Assembly: GCA_036785325.1 (NCBI GenBank)
Contig: JAXIVH010000037.1
Span: 3,404,689 to 3,468,688 of the forward strand
Reading direction: 5' to 3'
Length of the DNA stretch: 64,000 nucleotides
DNA from: Urophycis tenuis
Lineage: Eukaryota; Chordata; Actinopteri; Gadiformes; Phycidae
Part shown: in pieces, positions 7,385 to 19,872 of the stretch
Layout: each line of letters begins with the position of its first letter
Numbering within the stretch: position 1 is the first letter of the stretch
Program-made: the position numbers and the translations under genes
The notes under the pieces: model-generated
The model's database searches: none
What the model was told of the DNA's origin: nothing
The model's input: only the letters and a program-made list of their open reading frames with translations

Positions 7385-9457
7385 CTAGGTAGCCCTGGTT
7401 TGGCCAATCAGGGCCGGAGCTTGGTTCTTGTCCTCTGTTGGGTCCAGATGAACTAGCAGAAAACTGGGGTCACGAAGGACCGAGGCCAGCCGTGACAAAG
7501 CACTGCCTCCACGGTCCCCCAATGCAGCTATCCTCAGCGATGGGTGTCCAGACCTAGGAAAGACCAAGACCAGCCCCGACCAGCGGTGCCTTCCCAGTCG
7601 GTCCCAGGGTAGGAAAGGCCAAGGCCAGCCGCGACTAAGCACTGCCTCCCTGGCCCCTCCAGGACCCCATGCCGAACAGCCTGTTAATAACAATTCCTGT
7701 GCCCCATACACCGCGCGACTACAGAGATTGTGTAGGAAGTTGACCTTAGAGAAGACTCAATGGCTTACTTTCCTCACCCAAAACAACAATTTCTTGGGGT
7801 AGTCTATTCTCGCCGTAGGTACTTCGGTAATGGTTTTTTTTGTGAAAAGTTTTCCGGATGAAATGCATGCTGGGTAATTGTCTTCTTCCTCCAATATGTC
7901 AAGTGTAGGTTAAGGTTAGGGTAGATTTAGGGGTAGAGTTAGCAGTTAACCTTAACGTTAGGTTTGAAGTAAATGGGAGGGGTTGCGGTTAGGGTTAAGG
8001 TTAGGGCTGAGGTTAGGGTTAGGTATAAGGTTACGGTTTAGGGTTAAGGTTAGGGTTAAGGTTAGGGTTACGGTTAGGGCTAAGGTTAGGGCTAAGGTTA
8101 CAGTAAGGGTTAGGGTTAGCGTTACGGTTAGGGTAAGGTTAGGGTTAGGGTTAGAGGTTAGGGGTTAGGGGTTAGGGTTAAGATGAGGGCTGAGGTTAGG
8201 GTTAAGGTTAGGGCTGAGGTTAGGGTTAGGTTTAAGGTTAGGGATAAGGATAGGGTTGGGGTTACGGCTGAGATTGGGGTTAAGGTTAGGGTTGAGGTTA
8301 GGGTTAGTGTTATGGATAAGGTTAGGTTAAGTGTTAGGGCCAAGGTTAGGGTTAAGGTTATGGTTAAGATTAGGGTTAGGGCTAGAATTAGGGTTAGGGC
8401 TAAGGTTAGGGTTAGGGTTATGGCTGAGGTTAGGGTTAAGGTTAGGTTTGAGGTTAGTGTTAAGGTAAGGGCCAAGGTTAGGGTTAGGGTTAAGGTTAGG
8501 GTTAGGGCTAAGGTAAGGGTTAGGGTTATGGCTGAGGCTAGGGTTAGGGCTAAAGTTAGGGTAAAGGTTAGAGTTAGGGTTAGCGTTAGAGTTAGGGTAG
8601 GGTTAGTGTTGGAGGTTAGGGTAGGCTTAGGGTTAGAGTTAGAGTAGGGGTTAGGGTTAGAGTTAGAGTAGGGGTTAGGGTTAGTGTTAAGGCTAAGGTT
8701 AGGGGTTGAGGTTAGTGTTAAGATTAGGGCCAAGGTAAGGGTTAGTGTTAGGGTTGAGTTAGGGTTAGGGCTAAGGTTAGGCCTATGGTTAGGGTTGGGT
8801 TCGTTAGAGTTATCTCGATGACCCCCCCCACCTCATCCAACGACTCGGTAGTTGAATAGGGGATCAAAGGCAGTTGCACTCGCCAATATCTAGTCATCCG
8901 CAGCTCTCTTTTCCCATATTACCAAGAATGAAGTAAAACGAAATGGTTATCTGTCTTGTTGTGATATAACCGCTGATTTGGAGATATAGACTTGTTTTTC
9001 CTTCTCCCAAAGGTTTTCTTTGTTCCAAGATGAAGGTCAATCTTGTTTGATTGAAGGTACTTCCAATGCATTGGTATATTTACTTATTTGAATAAAGACG
9101 AGTCACAGCTGGAGTGAGACTTTTCTATTCAATTTCTATTTGAGTATAAACGTGCTATCGAAATATTAGGACACGTCATCAGTAGTGGACCCTGGGATCA
9201 TAGGGTGTTTCTGGCCATTGTCACTATACACCCTCACCCAAGGGAGGCCCCCCCGAGAGTGATCAATTCTCAAGGTGTGTCGTTTCCGAAATGGAATTGG
9301 TATTGGGTTTAAGCTTTTTTAGGAGTGATCATTTGTTGAGGTAACGTTGAGGTAAGTAAAGGTAAGTAAAACACTTTTTAGGATACATTGTTTTGGTTAT
9401 GGAGAGGAGGGGGCACATACTTACCCCCTGACCAGCACAAACCAGTTGTTAACACCG
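7385..9457 (+). repeat. Unit U3 (class S, 2073 bp)
   Basis: The 702 bp deletion joins the tract to downstream sequence at 8799/8800, so no CTCF-like core remains. A private GGGTAAAGG hexamer variant near 8558 is shared with U14. The tract mixes variants of both tract families. Confidence 0.97.
7907..8799 (+). repeat. Telomere-like tract, U3
   Basis: 893 bp, ends at the S deletion join. Mosaic: alpha-type GGTAAGGGCC near 8463 and beta-type GATAAGGATAGGG near 8241. Confidence 0.97.
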
Positions 9458-11530
9458 CTAGGTAGCCCTGGTTTGGCCAATCAGGGCCGGAGCTTGGTTC
9501 TTGTCCTCTGTTGGGTCCAGATGAACTAGCAGAAAACTGGGGTCACGAAGGACCGAGGCCAGCCGTGACAAAGCACTGCCTCCACGGTCCCCCAATGCAG
9601 CTATCCTCAGCGATGGGTGTCCAGACCTAGGAAAGACCAAGACCAGCCCCGACCAGCGGTGCCTTCCCAGTCGGTCCCAGGGTAGGAAAGGCCAAGGCCA
9701 GCCGCGACTAAGCACTGCCTCCCTGGCCCCTCCAGGACCCCATGCCGAACAGCCTGTTAATAACAATTCCTGTGCCCCATACACCGCGCGACTACAGAGA
9801 TTGTGTAGGAAGTTGACCTTAGAGAAGACTCAATGGCTTACTTTCCTCACCCAAAACAACAATTTCTTGGGGTAGTCTATTCTCGCCGTAGGTACTTCGG
9901 TAATGGGTTTTTTTGTGAAAAGTTTTCCGGATGAAATGCATGCTGGGTAATTGTCTTCTTCCTCCAATATGTCAAGTGTAGGTTAAGGTTAGGGTAGATT
10001 TAGGGGTAGAGTTAGCAGTTAACCTTAACGTTAGGTTTGAAGTAAATGGGAGGGGTTGCGGTTAGGGTTAAGGTTAGGGCTGAGGTTAGGGTTAGGTATA
10101 AGGTTACGGTTTAGGGTTAAGGTTAGGGTTAAGGTTAGGGTTACGGTTAGGGCTAAGGTTAGGGCTAAGGTTAGAGTAAGGGTTAGGGTTAGCGTTACGG
10201 TTAGGGTAAGGTTAGGGTTAGGGTTAGAGGTTAGGGGTTAGGGGTTAGGGTTAAGATGAGGGCTGAGGTTAGGGTTAAGGTTAGGGCTGAGGTTAGGGTT
10301 AGGTTTAAGGTTAGGGATAAGGTTAGGGTTGGGGTTACGGCTGAGATTGGGGTTAAGGTTAGGGTTGAGGTTAGGGTTAGTGTTATGGATAAGGTTAGGT
10401 TAAGTGTTAGGGCCAAGGTTAGGGTTAAGGTTATGGTTAAGATTAGGGTTAGGGCTAGAATTAGGGTTAGGGCTAAGGTTAGGGTTAGGGTTATGGCTGA
10501 GGTTAGGGTTAAGGTTAGGTTTGAGGTTAGTGTTAAGGTAAGGGCCAAGGTTAGGGTTAGGGTTAAGGTTAGGGTTAGGGCTAAGGTTAGGGTTAGGGTT
10601 ATGGCTGAGGCTAGGGTTAGGGCTAAAGTTAGGGCAAAGGTTAGAGTTAGGGTAAGCGTTAGAGTTAGGGTAGGGTTAGTGTTGGAGGTTAGGGTAGGCT
10701 TAGGGTTAGAGTTAGAGTAGGGGTTAGGGTTAGAGTTAGAGTAGGGGTTAGGGTTAGTGTTAAGGCTAAGGTTAGGGGTTGAGGTTAGTGTTAAGATTAG
10801 GGCCAAGGTAAGGGTTAGTGTTAGGGTTGAGTTAGGGTTAGGGCTAAGGTTAGGCCTATGGTTAGGGTTGGGTTCGTTAGAGTTATCTCGATGACCCCCC
10901 CCACCTCATCCAACGACTCGGTAGTTGAATAGGGGATCAAAGGCAGTTGCACTCGCCAATATCTAGTCATCCGCAGCTCTCTTTTCCCATATTACCAAGA
11001 ATGAAGTAAAACGAAATGGTTATCTGTCTTGTTGTGATATAACCGCTGATTTGGAGATATAGACTTGTTTTTCCTTTTCCCAAAGGTTTTCTTTGTTCCA
11101 AGATGAAGGTCAATCTTGTTTGATTGAAGGTACTTCCAATGCATTGGTATATTTACTTATTTGAATAAAGACGAGTCACAGCTGGAGTGAGACTTTTCTA
11201 TTCAATTTCTATTTGAGTATAAACGTGCTATCGAAATATTAGGACACGTCATCAGTAGTGGACCCTGGGATCATAGGGTGTTTCTGGCCATTGTCACTAT
11301 ACACCCTCACCCAAGGGAGGCCCCCCCGAGAGTGATCAATTCTCAAGGTGTGTCGTTTCCGAAATGGAATTGGTATTGGGTTTAAGCTTTTTTAGGAGTG
11401 ATCATTTGTTGAGGTAACGTTGAGGTAAGTAAAGGTAAGTAAAACACTTTTTAGGATACATTGTTTTGGTTATGGAGAGGAGGGGGCACATACTTACCCC
11501 CTGACCAGCACAAACCAGTTGTTAACACCG
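9458..11530 (+). repeat. Unit U4 (class S, 2073 bp)
   Basis: The deletion join is at 10872/10873. The tract is of the alpha family (GATAAGGTTAGGG at 10316), unlike the other neighbouring S unit U3. The altered hexamer near 10650 (GGTAAGCG) recurs in U15. Confidence 0.97.
9980..10872 (+). repeat. Telomere-like tract, U4
   Basis: 893 bp, alpha family, ends at the S deletion join. Confidence 0.97.
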
Positions 11531-14305
11531 CTAGGTAGCCCTGGTTTGGCCAATCAGGGCCGGAGCTTGGTTCTTGTCCTCTGTTGGGTCCAGATGAACT
11601 AGCAGAAAACTGGGGTCACGAAGGACCGAGGCCAGCCGTGACAAAGCACTGCCTCCACGGTCCCCCAATGCAGCTATCCTCAGCGATGGGTGTCCAGACC
11701 TAGGAAAGACCAAGACCAGCCCCGACCAGCGGTGCCTTCCCAGTCGGTCCCAGGGTAGGAAAGGCCAAGGCCAGCCGCGACTAAGCACTGCCTCCCTGGC
11801 CCCTCCAGGACCCCATGCCGAACAGCCTGTTAATAACAATTCCTGTGCCCCATACACCGCGCGACTACAGAGATTGTGTAGGAAGTTGACCTTAGAGAAG
11901 ACTCAATGGCTTACTTTCCTCACCCAAAACAACAATTTCTTGGGGTAGTCTATTCTCGCCGTAGGTACTTCGGTAATGGGTTTTTTTGTGAAAAGTTTTC
12001 CGGATGAAATGCATGCTGGGTAATTGTCTTCTTCCTCCAATATGTCAAGTGTAGGTTAAGGTTAGGGTAGATTTAGGGGTAGAGTTAGCAGTTAACCTTA
12101 ACGTTAGGTTTGAAGTAAATGGGAGGGGTTGCGGTTAGGGTTAAGGTTAGGGCTGAGGTTAGGGTTAGGTATAAGGTTACGGTTTAGGGTTAAGGTTAGG
12201 GTTAAGGTTAGGGTTACGGTTAGGGCTAAGGTTAGGGCTAAGGTTAGAGTAAGGGTTAGGGTTAGCGTTACGGTTAGGGTAAGGTTAGGGTTAGGGTTAG
12301 AGGTTAGGGGTTAGGGGTTAGGGTTAAGATGAGGGCTGAGGTTAGGGTTAAGGTTAGGGCTGAGGTTAGGGTTAGGTTTAAGGTTAGGGATAAGGTTAGG
12401 GTTGGGGTTACGGCTGAGATTGGGGTTAAGGTTAGGGTTGAGGTTAGGGTTAGTGTTATGGATAAGGTTAGGTTAAGTGTTAGGGCCAAGGTTAGGGTTA
12501 AGGTTATGGTTAAGATTAGGGTTAGGGCTAGAATTAGGGTTAGGGCTAAGGTTAGGGTTAGGGTTATGGCTGAGGTTAGGGTTAAGGTTAGGTTTGAGGT
12601 TAGTGTTAAGGTAAGGGCCAAGGTTAGGGTTAGGGTTAAGGTTAGGGTTAGGGCTAAGGTTAGGGTTAGGGTTATGGCTGAGGCTAGGGTTAGGGCTAAA
12701 GTTAGGGCAAAGGTTAGAGTTAGGGTTAGCGTTAGAGTTAGGGTAGGGTTAGTGTTGGAGGTTAGGGTAGGCTTAGGGTTAGAGTTAGAGTAGGGGTTAG
12801 GGTTAGAGTTAGAGTAGGGGTTAGGGTTAGTGTTAAGGCTAAGGTTAGGGGTTGAGGTTAGTGTTAAGATTAGGGCCAAGGTAAGGGTTAGTGTTAGGGT
12901 TGAGTTAGGGTTAGGGCTAAGGTTAGGCCTATGGTTAGGGTTGGGGTTGAGGTTATCCCTAGGGTTAGAGTTAGAGCTAGAGATTGAGTAAGGTAGAGTC
13001 AAGGTGAGACAGTCTGTACGGACTGAACTCACCCCCGCCGGATCGGGCTAGTACACTCTATCTCCCACAACTCCCTCATTTCCATGAGGGAAGACAGGGG
13101 AGAAGAGATGGGAGGAGTATATATATTTAATATATTTTTTTTTAGTAAATAAATACATCGAGAGACTCACAGCTGGAGTGGGTTTTAATCTTTGTATTCA
13201 AGGTTGTTCCTCCTCTTTTGATTCCTCGCTGGTGGTGCGTCGTCTCCACCTAGTGGTCGTTTTGTGAAGAAGAGTTATAGAAATAGAAATAGAAATACTC
13301 TATTGTTCCCAGGTTGGGAAATTGCATTAATAGGTAAGTAATAATAATAATAATAGGTAATTGCAATAGTTGGTAAGGTAATCTATATTTAATTTATTTA
13401 TTTATATTTGTATATTTATTTAGTCTATTTATTTATTCATTTTTGTTTATTTATTTATTTAGATAAAGAGGATCACAGCTGGAGTGAGTTTTTAGTCTTT
13501 GTGTTAAAGGCTGGTTGCCTTCTTTTGATTCTTCAGTGGTGGTCCATCGCCTCCATCTAGTGGTCGTTTTGTGAATAACAGTTGGTAAGGTAATATAAAT
13601 GGGTTGTGTAGAGAGCCCGTTCTTTCGATGGCCCTGGCTCGGTTAGGTTCGTTAGAGTTATCTCGATGACCCCCCCCACCTCATCCAACGACTCGGTAGT
13701 TGAATAGGGGATCAAAGGCAGTTGCACTCGCCAATATCTAGTCATCCGCAGCTCTCTTTTCCCATATTACCAAGAATGAAGTAAAACGAAATGGTTATCT
13801 GTCTTGTTGTGATATAACCGCTGATTTGGAGATATAGACTTGTTTTTCCTTTTCCCAAAGGTTTTCTTTGTTCCAAGATGAAGGTCAATCTTGTTTGATT
13901 GAAGGTACTTCCAATGCATTGGTATATTTACTTATTTGAATAAAGACGAGTCACAGCTGGAGTGAGACTTTTCTATTCAATTTCTATTTGAGTATAAACG
14001 TGCTATCGAAATATTAGGACACGTCATCAGTAGTGGACCCTGGGATCATAGGGTGTTTCTGGCCATTGTCACTATACACCCTCACCCAAGGGAGGCCCCC
14101 CCGAGAGTGATCAATTCTCAAGGTGTGTCGTTTCCGAAATGGAATTGGTATTGGGTTTAAGCTTTTTTAGGAGTGATCATTTGTTGAGGTAACGTTGAGG
14201 TAAGTAAAGGTAAGTAAAACACTTTTTAGGATACATTGTTTTGGTTATGGAGAGGAGGGGGCACATACTTACCCCCTGACCAGCACAAACCAGTTGTTAA
14301 CACCG
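11531..14305 (+). repeat. Unit U5 (class L, 2775 bp)
   Basis: This is a full unit with an alpha tract. CTCF-like cores are at 13243-13256 and 13550-13563. The segment that S units lack corresponds to 12946-13647 here. Its downstream third (CTATTCAATTT near 13973, ACGTTGAGG near 14192) matches that of the S units, making it the closest L-type relative of class S. Confidence 0.97.
12053..12987 (+). repeat. Telomere-like tract, U5
   Basis: 935 bp, alpha family, full right margin. Confidence 0.97.
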
Positions 14306-17085
14306 CTAGGTAGCCCTGGTTTGGCCAATCAGGGCCGGAGCTTGGTTCTTGTCCTCTGTTGGGTCCAGATGAACTAGCAGAAAACTGGGGTCACGAAGGA
14401 CCGAGGCCAGCCGTGACAAAGCACTGCCTCCACGGTCCCCCAATGCAGCTATCCTCAGCGATGGGTGTCCAGACCTAGGAAAGACCAAGACCAGCCCCGA
14501 CCAGCGGTGCCTTCCCAGTCGGTCCCAGGGTAGGAAAGGCCAAGGCCAGCCGCGACTAAGCACTGCCTCCCTGGCCCCTCCAGGACCCCATGCCGAACAG
14601 CCTGTTAATAACAATTCCTGTGCCCCATACACCGCGCGACTACAGAGATTGTGTAGGAAGTTGACCTTAGAGAAGACTCAATGGCTTACTTTCCTCACCC
14701 AAAACAACAATTTCTTGGGGTAGTCTATTCTCGCCGTAGGTACTTCGGTAATGGGTTTTTTTGTGAAAAGTTTTCCGGATGAAATGCATGCTGGGTAATT
14801 GTCTTCTTCCTCCAATATGTCAAGTGTAGGTTAAGGTTAGGGTAGATTTAGGGGTAGAGTTAGCAGTTAACCTTAACGTTAGGTTTGAAGTAAATGGGAG
14901 GGATTGCGGTTAGGGTTAAGGTTAGGGCTGAGGTTAGGGTTAGGTATAAGGTTACGGTTTAGGGTTAAGGTTAGGGTTAAGGTTAGGGTTACGGTTAGGG
15001 CTAAGGTTAGGGCTAAGGTTAGAGTAAGGGTTAGGGTTAGCGTTACGGTTAGGGTAAGGTTAGGGTTAGGGTTAGAGGTTAGGGGTTAGGGTTAAGATGA
15101 GGGCTGAGGTTAGGGTTAAGGTTAGGGCTGAGGTTAGGGTTAGGTTTAAGGTTAGGGATAAGGTTAGGGTTGGGGTTACGGCTGAGATTGGGGTTAAGGT
15201 TAGGGTTGAGGTTAGGGTTAGTGTTATGGATAAGGTTAGGTTAAGTGTTAGGGCCAAGGTTAGGGTTAAGGTTATGGTTAAGATTAGGGTTAGGGCTAGA
15301 ATTAGGGTTAGGGCTAAGGTTAGGGTTAGGGTTATGGCTGAGGTTAGGGTTAAGGTTAGGTTTGAGGTTAGTGTTAAGGTAAGGGCCAAGGTTAGGGTTA
15401 GGGTTAAGGTTAGGGTTAGGGCTAAGGTTAGGGTTAGGGTTATGGCTGAGGCTAGGGTTAGGGCTAAAGTTAGGGCAAAGGTTAGAGTTAGGGTTAGCGT
15501 TAGAGTTAGGGTAGGGTTAGTGTTGGAGGTTAGGGTAGGCTTAGGGTTAGAGTTAGAGTAGGGGTTAGGGTTAGAGTTAGAGTAGGGGTTAGGGTTAGTG
15601 TTAAGGCTAAGGTTAGGGGTTGAGGTTAGTGTTAAGATTAGGGCCAAGGTAAGGGTTAGTGTTAGGGTTGAGTTAGGGTTAGGGCTAAGGTTAGGCCTAT
15701 GGTTAGGGTTGGGGTTGAGGTTATCCCTAGGGTTAGAGTTAGAGCTAGAGATTGAGTAAGGTAGAGTCAAGGTGAGACAGTCTGTACGGACTGAACTCAC
15801 CCCCGCCGGATCGGGCTAGTACACTCTATCTCCCACAACTCCCTCATTTCCATGAGGGAAGACAGGGGAGAAGAGATGGGAGGAGTATATATATTTAATA
15901 TATTTTTTTTTAGTTAATAAATACATCGAGAGACTCACAGCTGGAGTGGGTTTTAATCTTTGTATTCAAGGTTGTTCCTCCTCTTTTGATTCCTCGCTGG
16001 TGGTGCGTCGTCTCCACCTAGTGGTCGTTTTGTGAAGAAGAGTTATAGAAATAGAAATAGAAATACTCTATTGTTCCCAGGTTGGGAAATTGCATTAATA
16101 GGTAAGTAATAATAATAATAACAATAATAATAGGTAATTGCAATAGTTGGTAAGGTAATCTATATTTTATTTATTTATTTATATTTGTATATTTATTTAG
16201 TCTATTTATTTATTCATTTTTGTTTATTTATTTATTTAGATAAAGAGGATCACAGCTGGAGTGAGTTTTTAGTCTTTGTGTTAAAGGCTGGTTGCCTTCT
16301 TTTGATTCTTCAGTGGTGGTCCATCGCCTCCATCTAGTGGTCGTTTTGTGAATAACAGTTGGTAAGGTAATATAAATGGGTTGTGTAGAGAGCCCGTTCT
16401 TTCGATGGCCCTGGCTCGGTTAGGTTCGTTAGAGTTATCTCGATGACCCCCCCCCCACCTCATCCAACGACTCGGTAGTTGAATAGGGGATCAAAGGCAG
16501 TTGCACTCGCCAATATCTAGTCATCCGCAGCTCTCTTTTCCCATATTACCAAGAATGAAGTAAAACGAAATGGTTATCTGTCTTGTTGTGATATAACCGC
16601 TGATTTGGAGATATAGACTTGTTTTTCCTTTTCCCAAAGGTTTTCTTTGTTCCAAGATGAAGGTCAATCTAGTTTGATTGAAGGTACTTCCAATGCATTG
16701 GTATATTTACTTATTTGAATAAAGACGAGTCACAGCTGGAGTGAGACTTTTCTTTTCCATTTCTATTTGAGTATAAACGTGCTATCGAAATATTAGGACA
16801 CGTCATCAGTAGTGGACCCTGGGATCATAGGGTGTTTCTGGCCATTGTCACTATACACCCTCACCCAAGGGAGGCCCCCCCGAGAGTGATCAATTCTCAA
16901 GGTGTGTCGTTTCCGAAATGGAATTGGTATTGGGTTTAAGCTTTTTCAAGGAGTGATCATTTGTTGAGGTAACGTCGAGGTAAGTAAAGGTAAGTAAAAC
17001 ACTTTTTAGGATACATTGTTTTGGTTATGGAGAGGAGGGGGCACATACTTACCCCCTGACCAGCACAAACCAGTTGTTAACACCG
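14306..17085 (+). repeat. Unit U6 (class L, 2780 bp)
   Basis: Alpha tract with one 7 bp GGGGTTA copy fewer than usual near 15075. A GGGATTGCGG variant near 14899 is shared with U17. Nine extra bases lie in the TAA microsatellite near 16110. CTCF-like cores are at 16011-16024 and 16327-16340. The C run is ten long at 16447-16456. Confidence 0.97.
14828..15755 (+). repeat. Telomere-like tract, U6
   Basis: 928 bp, alpha family. One 7 bp GGGGTTA copy missing. Confidence 0.97.
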
Positions 17086-19872
17086 CTAGGTAGCCCTGGT
17101 TTGGCCAATCAGGGCCGGAGCTTGGTTCTTGTCCTCTGTTGGGTCCAGATGAACTAGCAGAAAACTGGGGTCACGAAGGACCGAGGCCAGCCGTGACAAA
17201 GCACTGCCTCCACGGTCCCCCAATGCAGCTATCCTCAGCGATGGGTGTCCAGACCTAGGAAAGACCAAGACCAGCCCCGACCAGCGGTGCCTTCCCAGTC
17301 GGTCCCAGGGTAGGAAAGGCCAAGGCCAGCCGCGACTAAGCACTGCCTCCCTGGCCCCTCCAGGACCCCATGCCGAACAGCCTGTTAATAACAATTCCTG
17401 TGCCCCATACACCGCGCGACTACAGAGATTGTGTAGGAAGTTGACCTTAGAGAAGACTCAATGGCTTACTTTCCTCACCCAAAACAACAATTTCTTGGGG
17501 TAGTCTATTCTCGCCGTAGGTACTTCGGTAATGGTTTTTTTTGTGAAAAGTTTTCCGGATGAAATGCATGCTGGGTAATTGTCTTCTTCCTCCAATATGT
17601 CAAGTGTAGGTTAAGGTTAGGGTAGATTTAGGGGTAGAGTTAGCAGTTAACCTTAACGTTAGGTTTGAAGTAAATGGGAGGGGTTGCGGTTAGGGTTAAG
17701 GTTAGGGCTGAGGTTAGGGTTAGGTATAAGGTTACGGTTTAGGGTTAAGGTTAGGGTTAAGGTTAGGGTTACGGTTAGGGCTAAGGTTAGGGCTAAGGTT
17801 AGAGTAAGGGTTAGGGTTAGCGTTACGGTTAGGGTAAGGTTAGGGTTAGGGTTAGAGGTTAGGGGTTAGGGGTTAGGGTTAAGATGAGGGCTGAGGTTAG
17901 GGTTAAGGTTAGGGCTGAGGTTAGGGTTAGGTTTAAGGTTAGGGATAAGGTTAGGGTTGGGGTTACGGCTGAGATTGGGGTTAAGGTTAGGGTTGAGGTT
18001 AGGGTTAGTGTTATGGATAAGGTTAGGTTAAGTGTTAGGGCCAAGGTTAGGGTTAAGGTTATGGTTAAGATTAGGGTTAGGGCTAGAATTAGGGTTAGGG
18101 CTAAGGTTAGGGTTAGGGTTATGGCTGAGGTTAGGGTTAAGGTTAGGTTTGAGGTTAGTGTTAAGGTAAGGGCCAAGGTTAGGGTTAGGGTTAAGGTTAG
18201 GGTTAGGGCTAAGGTTAGGGTTAGGGTTATGGCTGAGGCTAGGGTTAGGGCTAAAGTTAGGGCAAAGGTTAGAGTTAGGGTTAGCGTTAGAGTTAGGGTA
18301 GGGTTAGTGTTGGAGGTTAGGGTAGGCTTAGGGTTAGAGTTAGAGTAGGGGTTAGGGTTAGAGTTAGAGTAGGGGTTAGGGTTAGTGTTAAGGCTAAGGT
18401 TAGGGGTTGAGGTTAGTGTTAAGATTAGGGCCAAGGTAAGGGTTAGTGTTAGGGTTGAGTTAGGGTTAGGGCTAAGGTTAGGCCTATGGTTAGGGTTGGG
18501 GTTGAGGTTATCCCTAGGGTTAGAGTTAGAGCTAGAGATTGAGTAAGGTAGAGTCAAGGTGAGACAGTCTGTACGGACTGAACTCACCCCCGCCGGATCG
18601 GGCTAGTACACTCTATCTCCCACAACTCCCTCATTTCCATGAGGGAAGACAGGGGAGAAGAGATGGGAGGAGTATATATATTTAATATATTTTTTTTTAG
18701 TTAATAAATACATCGAGAGACTCACAGCTGGAGTGGGTTTTAATCTTTGTATTCAAGGTTGTTCCTCCTCTTTTGATTCCTCGCTGGTGGTGCGTCGTCT
18801 CCACCTAGTGGTCGTTTTGTGAAGAAGAGTTATAGAAATAGAAATAGAAATACTCTATTGTTCCCAGGTTGGGAAATTGCATTAATAGGTAAGTAATAAT
18901 AATAATAACAATAATAATAGGTAATTGCAATAGTTGGTAAGGTAATCTATATTTTATTTATTTATTTATATTTGTATATTTATTTAGTCTATTTATTTAT
19001 TCATTTTTGTTTATTTATTTATTTAGATAAAGAGGATCACAGCTGGAGTGAGTTTTTAGTCTTTGTGTTAAAGGCTGGTTGCCTTCTTTTGATTCTTCAG
19101 TGGTGGTCCATCGCCTCCATCTAGTGGTCGTTTTGTGAATAACAGTTGGTAAGGTAATATAAATGGGTTGTGTAGAGAGCCCGTTCTTTCGATGGCCCTG
19201 GCTCGGTTAGGTTCGTTAGAGTTATCTCGATGACCCCCCCCCCACCTCATCCAACGACTCGGTAGTTGAATAGGGGATCAAAGGCAGTTGCACTCGCCAA
19301 TATCTAGTCATCCGCAGCTCTCTTTTCCCATATTACCAAGAATGAAGTAAAACGAAATGGTTATCTGTCTTGTTGTGATATAACCGCTGATTTGGAGATA
19401 TAGACTTGTTTTTCCTTTTCCCAAAGGTTTTCTTTGTTCCAAGATGAAGGTCAATCTAGTTTGATTGAAGGTACTTCCAATGCATTGGTATATTTACTTA
19501 TTTGAATAAAGACGAGTCACAGCTGGAGTGAGACTTTTCTTTTCCATTTCTATTTGAGTATAAACGTGCTATCGAAATATTAGGACACGTCATCAGTAGT
19601 GGACCCTGGGATCATAGGGTGTTTCTGGCCATTGTCACTATACACCCTCACCCAAGGGAGGCCCCCCCGAGAGTGATCAATTCTCAAGGTGTGTCGTTTC
19701 CGAAATGGAATTGGTATTGGGTTTAAGCTTTTTCAAGGAGTGATCATTTGTTGAGGTAACGTCGAGGTAAGTAAAGGTAAGTAAAACACTTTTTAGGATA
19801 CATTGTTTTGGTTATGGAGAGGAGGGGGCACATACTTACCCCCTGACCAGCACAAACCAGTTGTTAACACCG
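17086..19872 (+). repeat. Unit U7 (class L, 2787 bp)
   Basis: Alpha tract with the expanded TAA microsatellite near 18900. CTCF-like cores are at 18798-18811 and 19114-19127. The T run near 17535 is GG plus eight T, against GGG plus seven T in its partner U18. Confidence 0.97.
17608..18542 (+). repeat. Telomere-like tract, U7
   Basis: 935 bp, alpha family. Confidence 0.97.
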
